Origin: Terrabacter tumescens
GTDB taxonomy: Bacteria; Actinomycetota; Actinomycetes; Actinomycetales; Dermatophilaceae
Assembly (NCBI RefSeq): GCF_014646815.1
Contig: NZ_BMNZ01000002.1
Coordinates: forward strand, 623,469-687,468
Length of the DNA: 64,000 bases
Direction of reading: 5' to 3'
The position numbers and the translations under genes were made by a program. Shown in pieces: positions 20,455 to 28,788 of this stretch. A model generated the notes under the pieces. That model searched no databases and was not told the origin of the DNA. It worked only from the letters and a program-made list of their open reading frames with translations. The number at the start of each line of letters is the position of its first letter. The first letter of the stretch is position 1.

Positions 20455-22563
20455 ATGACCATGACCAATGATCGGTGTGGCGTGAGGGGCCGACCGCTGA
20501 GCCGGCGGACCTTCATCAGGGCAGCGGGCGTGGCCGGCGCAGGTTTCGTGCTCTACGCCTGCGCGCCGGGTGGCGCGACGCGGGCCGTGGCCGCCATCCC
20601 GGGCGGCACCCTCGATCCTCTGGCCGTGCCCAAGTTCGTGACGCCGATGCTCGTGCCGCCGGTGATGCCGCGCGCCGGCACCATCAGGCGCAAGGGCGGC
20701 AAGCCGGTCGACTACTACGAGATCTCGGTCCGGCAGCTGTCCCAACAGATCCTGCCCGTGGGGCTGCCTGCCACGACGGTGTGGGGCTACGGCGCCGTAC
20801 GGTCAGCGAACAGGCGTGGGCTGCTGGTCCACCACGCGCCCTCGCTCACGATCGAGGCGAGATGGAAGCGCCCGGTGCAGGTCAAGTGGGTCAACGACCT
20901 GGTGGACAGCGCCGGGAACTACCTGCCGCACCTGCTGCCCGTCGACCCGACGCTGCACTGGGCCAACCCCCCGGGCGGTGACGACGGGCGGGACAGCAGG
21001 CCCACCTTCGCAGCGACTCCGGGCGCCTACACGGGACCCGTGCCTCTGGTGACACACGTGCACGGCGCCGTCGGCGTCGGTGACGAGAGCGACGGCTACG
21101 CCGAGGCGTGGTTCCTCCCGGCGGCCAGGAACGTGCCGGCGGGCTGTGCGACGGAGGGCACGTGGCACTCGTTCTTCAGGGGCAAGGCCTCCAGCGCCCT
21201 CGGCCTCGAGTGGGGTCCTGGTTTCGTCACCTTCGAGTACCCGAACGACCAGCGGGCCTCGACGCTCTGGTACCACGACCACACCCTCGGGATGACCCGC
21301 CTCAACGTGTATGCGGGGCCTGCCGGCTTCTTCCTCGTCAGAGGAGGTCCCCAAGGGGACAGTGCGATCCGTGACAGCCGTTCGGGAGCGATGGCCGTGC
21401 TGCCCGGACCGGCACCCAAGGAGGGCGATAGGGTCCCGTCCCGCAAGACCTACTTCGAGCTCCCGATCGTGATCCAGGACCGCGCCTTCAACGAGGACGG
21501 CTCGCTCTTCTACCCGGACAGCCGTGAGTTCTTCGACGGCGCCACGGCGCAGAACCCGGGCTTCGCCCCGGCCACGGACCTCTCGCCGATCTGGAACCCC
21601 GAGTTCTTCGGCAACGCGATCATGGTGAACGGCAACACGTGGCCCTTCCAGGTGGTCCAGCGGCGCCGGTACCGGCTGCGCCTGCTCAACGGCTGCCAGG
21701 CCCGCTTCCTCGTTCTCGACTTCAGCCGGATCCCGGGAGCGCAGGTCTGGGCGATCGGCAACGAGGGCGGCTTCCTGGCCGCGCCGGTGGACCTCACGGC
21801 GACCAACGGCAGCCGGCTCCTCATGGCTCCTGCCGAGCGCGCAGACCTGGTCGTCGACTTCACGAACGTCCCCGAGGGCAGCTACGTCCTCGGCAACGAG
21901 GGACCCGACGAGCCCTTCGGTGGTGGCGAGCCCGGTTCGGACTTCGACGGCGCCGACCCGCGCACCACCGGGCAGGTGCTGCAGTTCCGCGTCGTCGCTC
22001 CGGTCTCCCCGGACCCCTCGACGCCGCCCCAGTTCCTCGTCCTCCCGCCGGTGCCGAGTCTGCCCGCTCGGACGCGGACCCGACGGCTGGCGCTCATCGA
22101 GATGATGTCGTCGGCCTGGGACGGGCCGGCCGAGGCGATGCTCGGCGAGCTCGATGCGGACGGCCACCCCGTGCACCGGATGTGGATGGACGAGGTCACC
22201 GAGAACCCCTCGGTCGGCGACACGGAGGTGTGGGAGGTCTACAACTTCACTGCCGACGCCCACCCGATCCACATCCACGAGACGACGTTCCAGGTCGCCG
22301 ACCGTCAGGCCCTGGTCACCAACGAGGACGGCGAGGCGGAGGCCCCGGCGCGACTCGTCGGGGAGCCGCGGCCTCCGGAGGGGTGGGAGACCGGGTTCAA
22401 GGACACCGTCATCGCCTATCCCGGCGAAGTCACCAGGGTGCGTGCCCGCTTCACGAGGGCCGGCCAGTACACGTGGCACTGCCACATCGTCGAGCACGAG
22501 GACAACGAGATGATGCGGCCCTACCGGATCGGCCCCGCACAGGCCGGGCAGCCGTCAGGCTGA
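20455..22563 (+). CDS. Multicopper oxidase with Tat-type signal
   Basis: 702 aa. The N terminus has SRRTFIRAAGVAGAGFVLYAC, a twin-arginine motif followed by a hydrophobic segment and a Cys that could be a lipobox. All copper-site signatures are visible: HVHG near residue 201, WYHDHTLG near 271, HPIHIHE near 603, and HCHIVEHEDNEM near 678, which supplies the type 1 Cu Cys-His pair. The family oxidises phenols, bilirubin or metals with O2; the long form and WYHDHT motif resemble CotA/bilirubin-oxidase/phenoxazinone-synthase types. ATG 20455 has GAAGAG 8 nt upstream; GTG 20452 and ATG 20461 are alternatives. The 3' end overlaps the convergent gene by 9 bp. Confidence 0.9.
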   Translation: MTMTNDRCGVRGRPLSRRTFIRAAGVAGAGFVLYACAPGGATRAVAAIPGGTLDPLAVPKFVTPMLVPPVMPRAGTIRRKGGKPVDYYEISVRQLSQQILPVGLPATTVWGYGAVRSANRRGLLVHHAPSLTIEARWKRPVQVKWVNDLVDSAGNYLPHLLPVDPTLHWANPPGGDDGRDSRPTFAATPGAYTGPVPLVTHVHGAVGVGDESDGYAEAWFLPAARNVPAGCATEGTWHSFFRGKASSALGLEWGPGFVTFEYPNDQRASTLWYHDHTLGMTRLNVYAGPAGFFLVRGGPQGDSAIRDSRSGAMAVLPGPAPKEGDRVPSRKTYFELPIVIQDRAFNEDGSLFYPDSREFFDGATAQNPGFAPATDLSPIWNPEFFGNAIMVNGNTWPFQVVQRRRYRLRLLNGCQARFLVLDFSRIPGAQVWAIGNEGGFLAAPVDLTATNGSRLLMAPAERADLVVDFTNVPEGSYVLGNEGPDEPFGGGEPGSDFDGADPRTTGQVLQFRVVAPVSPDPSTPPQFLVLPPVPSLPARTRTRRLALIEMMSSAWDGPAEAMLGELDADGHPVHRMWMDEVTENPSVGDTEVWEVYNFTADAHPIHIHETTFQVADRQALVTNEDGEAEAPARLVGEPRPPEGWETGFKDTVIAYPGEVTRVRARFTRAGQYTWHCHIVEHEDNEMMRPYRIGPAQAGQPSG

Positions 22564-23439
22564 CCCGAACGCGTCGCCGTCGGTCATCGTCACGGCGCTG
22601 GGCGTCGACGGTCCCCACTCGAGGGACGCGCGCGTGCCGAGGTGCTGCCGCAGGGCCGGCTGCACGGCATACCACCCGATGAGGTCCGCGAGCGCGTCCG
22701 GGCGCAGCCAGAGGTAGGCGACGGGCACCGGCACCCGCCCCGGGAGCGGTTGGTCGGTCACGTCGAGCGGCACGTCCACGGGGAAGCTGCGCTCCTCGGA
22801 ACCGCCGGCCAGCCCGTGCGCGAGGTCGTCGGGCCGGGCCTGCACGGCCTCCCACCGCACGCGCGCCGTCCGGACGCCCCGCCGCAGCTCGATGCCCGAC
22901 GGGGTGAGGTAGACGCCTCCGGCTGCGACGCGACCCAGCACGAAGGGTGCGAGCCGCGCGCACGCCACGAGCGCGAGCAGTCCGAAGAGGATGGCGACCC
23001 ACGGCACCGACGCGGTGACCACGACCATGAGGACGCACCAGGCCGGCGCGACGACGGCGAGCGCGAACGGCGTCACGAGCGACGCGCGGGACCGCAGGAC
23101 CGCGGTGGCGGCGACCCCGGACGGCGCGTCGGCGACGACGAGGTGCCCGGGGCGGCGCGTGCTCCACCACCACCGGGTCACCGCCTCGACGACCCACGCG
23201 ACCGCCCCGGCCACGGTCATCCCGAACGTGCCGGCCACGAGTGCCCGCAGCCAGAGCGGCTGGGCCTCGGACACCTGCAGCACGACGACGAGGACCCCGG
23301 CGAACGCCGCGAGCAGGACGACCTCGACGAGCAGGAGGGCGAGGTAGGCGCCCGCCCGCTCCCGGTCGAGCACCCGGCGGATGAGGACCGGACCGTTGCG
23401 GGCGCCCCACGCACCGGCCGAGGCGTAGCCGCCGATCAT
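22555..23439 (-). CDS. Uncharacterised membrane protein
   Basis: 294 aa, not recognised as a named family. After a short N terminus there are two strong hydrophobic segments (AYLALLLVEVVLLAAFAGVLVVV near residues 27-50 and a second near 60-80), then two more around residues 120-165. The last third is soluble and begins with a PH-like strand pattern (GGVYLTPSGIELRRGVRTARVRWEAVQA), so a bacterial PH-type domain is possible. ATG 23439 overlaps the stop of a 9-codon upstream ORF (see separate entry). Convergent with the multicopper oxidase. Confidence 0.75.
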   Translation of the reverse strand: MIGGYASAGAWGARNGPVLIRRVLDRERAGAYLALLLVEVVLLAAFAGVLVVVLQVSEAQPLWLRALVAGTFGMTVAGAVAWVVEAVTRWWWSTRRPGHLVVADAPSGVAATAVLRSRASLVTPFALAVVAPAWCVLMVVVTASVPWVAILFGLLALVACARLAPFVLGRVAAGGVYLTPSGIELRRGVRTARVRWEAVQARPDDLAHGLAGGSEERSFPVDVPLDVTDQPLPGRVPVPVAYLWLRPDALADLIGWYAVQPALRQHLGTRASLEWGPSTPSAVTMTDGDAFGSA

Positions 23440-23465
23440 GGCGCCGGGGCGTGGGCGGTGGGCAT
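23436..23465 (-). CDS. Nine-codon leaderless upstream ORF coupled to the membrane-protein gene
   Basis: A TAGCAT -10 box (23472-23477, minus strand) is followed by 6 nt and an ATG at 23465 that opens MPTAHAPAP and then TGA. That TGA overlaps the ATG of the membrane protein (ATGA). No Shine-Dalgarno is evident for the main gene, so termination-reinitiation from the uORF is a simple way to translate it. Too short to be judged by composition; the evidence is geometry only. Confidence 0.4.
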   Translation of the reverse strand: MPTAHAPAP

Positions 23466-23512
23466 CTGGCGATGCTAGCCGCGCGCACGCCTCGGGCGGG
23501 TGAGTGGCGAGC

Positions 23513-24778
23513 TCAGCACTTCTCCCAGTAGCCGGGCGAGGACTGCTTGAGCGTCGCGGTGTAGAAGGTGTTGTAGAGCCCGAGGTTCTGGTTCGAGCCG
23601 AGGGCGTACGCGTAGCCGCCCGACTGATGGGCACGCCCGGCCACGACATGGTCGTAGTTGCTCGACGTGATGCAGGTCGGAGCCGTGGTGGTGGTCGTCG
23701 TCGGTGACGAGGTCGTCGAGGTCGTCGACGTGGTGGGCGGGGGCGTCGACGTCGTGCTGGTGGTGGGCGGTGTGGCGCCGCCGTCGAGGCCGAAGAACCG
23801 GACGTCGTAGTAGGCCGCGCAGACGGTGTCGATGAAGTAGGCGCCGGCCGTGCCGCACTGGTTCGAGGCCGTGCCCGGGTCGACGGCGGTGCCGTGCCCC
23901 ATGCCCGCGATCTTCGTCAGCCGGACCTGGCCGCCGTAGTCCTCCCACGTGACGCCGGAGCTGATGGTGCCCGTCGAGGTCGGGGTCTGCGAGACGCCGT
24001 CGACGTTCGTGAACTGGTCGCGCAGCTCGACGCCGTTCATCGGCGCGACCGTCGTGTCGGACTGGCCCTGCCAGATGGCCACCTTCGGTCGGGGACCCGA
24101 GTAGCCGGCATACGCTCCCCGCACGAGGTCACCCCACGCCGAGGGGGTCTTGTCGACGCCAGGGTTCATGCACGAGAAGGCGGCGGTGCTCGACGTGGCA
24201 CAGCGGTAGGGCAGGCCCGCGTTGATCGAGCCACCGGCGAACTTGTCGGGGTAGGTGGCGAGCATGACGGCCGTCATGGCCGCGCCGGCGGACAGGCCGC
24301 TGACGTAGACGCGGCGGGCGTCGCTGCCGTAGTTCGTCGTCGCGTAGTCGACCATCTGGGCGATGCTCGCGGCCTCGCCCTGGCCGCGGGCGGTGTCAGC
24401 GGACTCGAACCAGTTGAAGCACTTGCTCGAGTTGTTGCCGCTGCCCTGCTGGGCGAGGACGAGCGCGAAGCCGTGCCGGTCGGCGAACGTCCGCCAGCCC
24501 GAGTTCGTGAAGTACGTCGTCGCGTCCTGCGTGCAGCCGTGCAGCAGGACGACGACCGGTGCGCCAGAAGGCAGCCCGTCGGGACGGTAGCCATACATCG
24601 CCAGCGCGCCGGGGTTGCTGCCGAAGCTCGTGACCTGCTGGAGGGTCGCCGCCTGCGCGGGTGGCGGCGCGGTCACGAGGAACGCGGTCGCCGCGGCGAC
24701 TGCCAGGGCCAGCACCATGCCGACCGCGCGGGCCGCCCTCACGGGCACGGCCAGGGTGAGTGTGCGGGTGGACGTCAT
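23513..24778 (-). CDS. Secreted PHB depolymerase/feruloyl-type esterase with Thr-rich linker
   Basis: 421 aa. A Sec signal peptide (hydrophobic core VGMVLALAVAAATAFLV, cleavage likely after AQA) precedes an alpha/beta hydrolase domain of the esterase PHB family: oxyanion region VVLLHGCTQDATTY, nucleophile GLSAGAAM near residue 160, acid in QGQSDTTV, and His in GMGHGTAVDP. A linker made of Thr, Ser and Pro (residues about 340-370) leads to a C-terminal module of about 50 residues with Cys at both ends (CITSSNYDH...YWEKC), a form common as a small substrate-binding domain on secreted depolymerases. It probably degrades an extracellular polyester or acylated polysaccharide. Same strand as the polysaccharide operon, 141 bp downstream. 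Confidence 0.88.
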   Translation of the reverse strand: MTSTRTLTLAVPVRAARAVGMVLALAVAAATAFLVTAPPPAQAATLQQVTSFGSNPGALAMYGYRPDGLPSGAPVVVLLHGCTQDATTYFTNSGWRTFADRHGFALVLAQQGSGNNSSKCFNWFESADTARGQGEAASIAQMVDYATTNYGSDARRVYVSGLSAGAAMTAVMLATYPDKFAGGSINAGLPYRCATSSTAAFSCMNPGVDKTPSAWGDLVRGAYAGYSGPRPKVAIWQGQSDTTVAPMNGVELRDQFTNVDGVSQTPTSTGTISSGVTWEDYGGQVRLTKIAGMGHGTAVDPGTASNQCGTAGAYFIDTVCAAYYDVRFFGLDGGATPPTTSTTSTPPPTTSTTSTTSSPTTTTTTAPTCITSSNYDHVVAGRAHQSGGYAYALGSNQNLGLYNTFYTATLKQSSPGYWEKC

Positions 24779-24919
24779 CGTCGCCTCCGGTCCTGGGCAA
24801 CGCCGTCGGTGCCCGTTTCGTCACGATTGCACCGGTCGGCCACGCGCGGCGTGGGTGCTCCCGCCAGCGCCTCGGCCCGACGGTGGTGCGCGGGGCCATT
24901 GCGCCGGGGCGCGATCGGG

Positions 24920-26230
24920 TCAGAGGCGCTCGGCGTGGGCGCTCGGCGTCACGGTGCCACGGGTGTCGAGGAAGCGTCGGGAGCGGGCGGCGAGCGCGTC
25001 GACGTCGTAGCCCCGGTGGCGCTGCAGCAGCACGACGACGTCGGCGCCGGCGACGGCGGCATCGAGGTCCGGGACGGCGGTGGCGGCCGGTCCGAGCTCG
25101 TCGGCGAGCTCGTCCCACCGCCCGATGAGGGGGTCGTGGAACGCGAGCTCGGCGCCCTGCTCGAGCAGGCGGCGCGCGACGGGAACGGCGGGGGACTCGC
25201 GCTGGTCGGCGATGTCGGCCTTGTAGGTCACGCCGAGCAGCAGCACCCGGGCGCCGCGCAGGGCCCTGCCGTCCTCGTTGAGCGCGTCCTGCACCCGGCG
25301 CGCGACGTAGGCCGGCATCGCGGCGTTGATCTCCTGCGCCAGCTCGACGAAGCGGAACGGGTAGCCCAGGCGCGTGCGCACGTTGTGCGAGAGATAGTTC
25401 GGGTCGATCGGGATGCAGTGGCCGCCGACACCCGGACCGGGGTAGAAGGCTTGGAAGCCAAAGGGTTTCGTGCTCGCGGCCGCGATGACCTCCCACAGGT
25501 CGATGTCGAGGTCGTGGCAGACGCGCGCCATCTCGTTGACGAGCGCGATGTTGATGTGGCGGTAGGTGTTCTCGAGCAGCTTGGCCGTCTCGGCCTCGCG
25601 CGTGCCGCGCGTCGGCACGACGGTGTCTACGAAGAGCGAGTAGAAGGCCGTCGCCGCCTCCGTGCAGGCGGGCGTGTGCCCGCCGACGACCTTGGGGGTG
25701 TTGCGGATCCCGTATGCCGTGTTGCCCGGGTCGACGCGCTCCGGCGAGAACGCGAGGGGGAAGTCCACCCCGGCGCGCAGCCCGGACGTCTCGAGGATCG
25801 GTCGCACGACCTCGTCGGTGGTGCCGGGGTAGGTCGTCGACTCGAGGACGACGAGGGTCCCGGGCCTCAGGTGGGCTGCGAGCTCCGTCGTCGCCGCGCG
25901 GACGGCCGCGAGGTCGGGACCCCCTTCGGCCCCGAGGGGTGTCGGCACGCAGACGACGACGGCGGCGGTGTCGGCGAGGCACGACGGGTCGGTCGTGGGC
26001 TCGAAGCCGGCGCACACCATCTTGGCGACGTCCTCGTCGGAGAGGTCGTCGACGTGCGAGTGCCCTGCCGCGAGCGAGGCCACGACGCCGGCGCTCGCGT
26101 CGAGACCGCCGACGGACAGCCCCGCGCCGACGGCCGCCTGTGCCAGCGGCAGGCCGACGTAGCCCAGGCCCACGACGACGACGTCGTGACGCGGCCGGTC
26201 GGACACGGAGTCAGACACGGGTTCAGACAC
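24920..26230 (-). CDS. Nucleotide sugar dehydrogenase (UDP-GlcNAc/ManNAc 6-dehydrogenase type)
   Basis: About 436 aa. An N-terminal Rossmann fold (VVVVGLGYVGLPLAQAA), the ST-TYPGTT motif of the middle region, and the catalytic Cys in PGPGVGGHCIPIDPNYLS near residues 265-282 define the UDP-sugar 6-dehydrogenase family; the PNYLS ending is typical of WbpA/TviB-type enzymes acting on UDP-GlcNAc. It makes a uronic-acid sugar donor. Last gene of the seven-gene surface-polysaccharide operon. The GTG at 26230 overlaps the end of wecB; two more in-frame GTGs at 26218 and 26206 are part of a 12-bp repeat, so the exact start is uncertain. Confidence 0.9.
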   Translation of the reverse strand: MSEPVSDSVSDRPRHDVVVVGLGYVGLPLAQAAVGAGLSVGGLDASAGVVASLAAGHSHVDDLSDEDVAKMVCAGFEPTTDPSCLADTAAVVVCVPTPLGAEGGPDLAAVRAATTELAAHLRPGTLVVLESTTYPGTTDEVVRPILETSGLRAGVDFPLAFSPERVDPGNTAYGIRNTPKVVGGHTPACTEAATAFYSLFVDTVVPTRGTREAETAKLLENTYRHINIALVNEMARVCHDLDIDLWEVIAAASTKPFGFQAFYPGPGVGGHCIPIDPNYLSHNVRTRLGYPFRFVELAQEINAAMPAYVARRVQDALNEDGRALRGARVLLLGVTYKADIADQRESPAVPVARRLLEQGAELAFHDPLIGRWDELADELGPAATAVPDLDAAVAGADVVVLLQRHRGYDVDALAARSRRFLDTRGTVTPSAHAERL

Positions 26231-27431
26231 GGAGCAGCTCGGAGGTCTCGGACGAGCCCGTGGGGTCACCCGGGTCGAAGTCGGGTGCGCGGTGGCCGAG
26301 TCCGAGCAGCTCCGCGATGGCGGCGACGGAGCGCTCGGCGGCCCGGCCGTCCCCGTACGGGTTCACGGCTCCGGCCATCGCGGCATACGCCTCGACGTCG
26401 TCGAGCAGCTCCTCGACGGCCGCGCGGATCGTGGCGCCGTCGGTGCCGACGAGCCGGACCGTCCCGGCCTCGACGGCCTCGGGCCGCTCGGTCGTGTCGC
26501 GCATGACCAGCACCGGCTTGCCGAGGCTGGGCGCCTCCTCCTGGACGCCGCCCGAGTCGGTGAGGACGACGGTCGAGCCGGCGAGCGCGTGGGCGAACTG
26601 GTGGTAGTCGAGCGGCTCGGTCAGCAGCACGTTCTCGAGCGACCCGAGGAGCGGCTCGATGACGTCGCGGACGACGGGGTTGCGGTGCATCGGCAGGAGC
26701 ACCTGCAGGTCGGGACGGTCGCGGGCGAGGTCGCGGACGGCGGACATCGTCTCGACCATCCGGGGTCCCCACGACTCGCGCCGGTGCGAGGTGACGAGGA
26801 GCAGGTCGCGGCCGCCGGACGCGTCGCCGACGGCCTCCGCGACGCGCGGGTCGTCGAACTCCACGGGCTGGGCGGTCGTCCACTGCAGGGCGTCGATGAC
26901 GGTGTTGCCGGTGACGGGGATCCTTGCGGCGTCGACGGACTCGCGCACGAGGTTGGCCTTGGACGTCGCGGTCGGGGCGAGGTGCAGGTCGGCGAGCGGG
27001 GCGGTGAGGCGGCGGTTGGCCTCCTCGGGGAAGGGGGATCGGACGTCGCCCGTGCGCAGGCCGGCCTCGAGGTGAACGACGGGGATGTGCTCGTAGAACG
27101 CGGCGAGGCCGGTCGCCAGCACGGTCGTCGTGTCGCCCTGCACGACGACGACGTCGGGGCGGGTCTCGCGCAGGAGCGTCGACGTGGCGAGCACCGTGCG
27201 GGCCGTGAGCTCGGCCAGCGTCGCGCCCGGGGCCATGAGGTCGAGGTCGTGGGCCGGGCGGATGCCGAACAGGGCGTTGACCTGGTCGAGCATCTCGCGG
27301 TGCTGGCCCGTCACGGCGACGACCGGCTCGACCCGCTCGTCGGCCTGCAGGGCTGCGACGAGGGGCGCCATCTTGATGGCCTCGGGGCGGGTGCCGTAGA
27401 CGGTCATGACCCGGGGGACTGATGCGCTCAT
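26223..27431 (-). CDS. wecB: UDP-N-acetylglucosamine 2-epimerase (non-hydrolysing)
   Basis: 402 aa, normal WecB length. N-terminal VYGTRPEAIKMAPLV and VTGQHREMLDQV, then VQGDTTTVLA, HLEAGLRTGD, FPEEANRRL and the C-terminal TDSGGVQEEAPSLGKPVLVMR, all signature stretches of the family. It interconverts UDP-GlcNAc and UDP-ManNAc. It lies between two nucleotide-sugar dehydrogenases, one of which (27444-28703) would turn UDP-ManNAc into UDP-ManNAcA. Begins 12 nt after the wecC-type gene and overlaps the next by 8 nt. Confidence 0.96.
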   Translation of the reverse strand: MSASVPRVMTVYGTRPEAIKMAPLVAALQADERVEPVVAVTGQHREMLDQVNALFGIRPAHDLDLMAPGATLAELTARTVLATSTLLRETRPDVVVVQGDTTTVLATGLAAFYEHIPVVHLEAGLRTGDVRSPFPEEANRRLTAPLADLHLAPTATSKANLVRESVDAARIPVTGNTVIDALQWTTAQPVEFDDPRVAEAVGDASGGRDLLLVTSHRRESWGPRMVETMSAVRDLARDRPDLQVLLPMHRNPVVRDVIEPLLGSLENVLLTEPLDYHQFAHALAGSTVVLTDSGGVQEEAPSLGKPVLVMRDTTERPEAVEAGTVRLVGTDGATIRAAVEELLDDVEAYAAMAGAVNPYGDGRAAERSVAAIAELLGLGHRAPDFDPGDPTGSSETSELLRV

Positions 27432-27443
27432 GTCGGCTCTCCT

Positions 27444-28703
27444 TCAGCGCCAGAGGCCGCGGGTGTCGACGAGCTCGCGGCCGCGCAGATCGGCGAGCGT
27501 GATCGCGCGGAAGGCCGCGTGGTCGACGAGCAGCACCACGACGTCGGCCTCGGCGAGGGCCTGCTCCGTCGCGGCGAGCTCGACGTTCGGCAGCGCCGCC
27601 AGACCACGGGGCAGCGCGTCGATGTGCGGCTCGACCGCGAGGACCCGCGTGCCGGGCCGCTCCTTCGCAAGCGTCTCGGTGATCGACAGGGCCGGCGACT
27701 CGCGCAGGTCGTCGATGTCGGCCTTGAAGGCGAGGCCGAGGCAGGCGACGGTGCCACCTTCGCCGTCCGTGCGACCGGTCAGGGCGAGCGCGTCGGAGAT
27801 CTTCGTCAGCACGGTGCGCGGCCGGGCGTCGTTGGTCTCACGAGCCGCCCGGACGAGCCGCGCCTGCTCGGGTGCGGCCGAGACGATGAACCACGGGTCG
27901 ACGGCGATGCAGTGGCCGCCGACCCCCGGGCCCGGCTGCAGGATGTTGACGCGCGGGTGGTGGTTGGCCATCGAGATGACCTCCCAGACGTCGAGGCCGA
28001 TGTGCTCGCAGATCTCGGCGAGCTCGTTGGCGAAGGCGATGTTGACGTCGCGGAAGGCGTTCTCGGTGAGCTTGGCCATCTCGGCCGACTTCGCGTCGGT
28101 GAGGATGATGTCGCCGGTGACGAAAAGCCGGTAGACCTCGGCGGCCCGCTGCGCGCACTCGGGCGACAGCCCCCCGACGATCCGGTCGTTGGAGAAGATC
28201 TCGACCATGATCCGGCCGGGCAGCACCCGCTCGGGGCAGTGGGCGAGATGCACGTCGGAGATGCCGCCCATGTGCGGCAGCTTGAGGTCGGGCCGCAGGT
28301 CCGAGATCCACTGCGAGATCAGCTCGGTCGTGCCGGGCGGCGACGTCGACTCGAGGATGACGACCTCGCCGCCGCGGAGCATCGGCGCGATGGCCTCGGT
28401 CGCCGAGCGCACGTGGCGCAGGTCCGGCTCGTGGTCGCCCGTGAACGGCGTCGGCACGGCGATGAGGTAGACCGAGGCGTGCGGCATGCTCGTCGTCGCG
28501 GTGAGCAGCCCGTCGGCCATGGCCGAGGCGATGGCCACGTCGAGGTTGGGCTCGACGATGGGCACGCGCCCGGCGTTGATCTCCGAGACGGTGCGCTCGT
28601 TGACGTCGACGCCCGTGACGCGCAGGCCGTGGCGGGTGAGGGCGGCGCAGGTCGGCAGGCCGATGTAGCCGAGGCCGATGACGGCGATTCCGTCGTCGAA
28701 CAT
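27444..28703 (-). CDS. wecC: UDP-N-acetyl-D-mannosamine dehydrogenase
   Basis: 419 aa. FDDGIAVIGLGYIGLPTCAAL at the N terminus, INAGRVPIVEPNLD, ESTSPPGTTE, and the catalytic-Cys motif GPGVGGHCIAVDPWF match WecC-type enzymes that oxidise UDP-ManNAc to the uronic acid with two NAD+. ATG 28703 has GGGAGA about 7 nt upstream; an in-frame start further up exists but would add only a low-complexity stretch. Directly followed by wecB, the enzyme that supplies its substrate. Confidence 0.93.
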   Translation of the reverse strand: MFDDGIAVIGLGYIGLPTCAALTRHGLRVTGVDVNERTVSEINAGRVPIVEPNLDVAIASAMADGLLTATTSMPHASVYLIAVPTPFTGDHEPDLRHVRSATEAIAPMLRGGEVVILESTSPPGTTELISQWISDLRPDLKLPHMGGISDVHLAHCPERVLPGRIMVEIFSNDRIVGGLSPECAQRAAEVYRLFVTGDIILTDAKSAEMAKLTENAFRDVNIAFANELAEICEHIGLDVWEVISMANHHPRVNILQPGPGVGGHCIAVDPWFIVSAAPEQARLVRAARETNDARPRTVLTKISDALALTGRTDGEGGTVACLGLAFKADIDDLRESPALSITETLAKERPGTRVLAVEPHIDALPRGLAALPNVELAATEQALAEADVVVLLVDHAAFRAITLADLRGRELVDTRGLWR

Positions 28704-28788
28704 GTGGGTCTCCCGTGCTGTGAGTGCTGCTGTGAGTCCGGCTGTGGATGCGGTGGTGGTGGAGGGGATGGGCACGTGCTGCTGACTG

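Noticed and set aside
23690-23770. GTC/GGT-rich stretch as a tandem repeat or regulatory array
   Set aside because: It is the Thr/Ser/Pro linker of the secreted esterase, read on the other strand.
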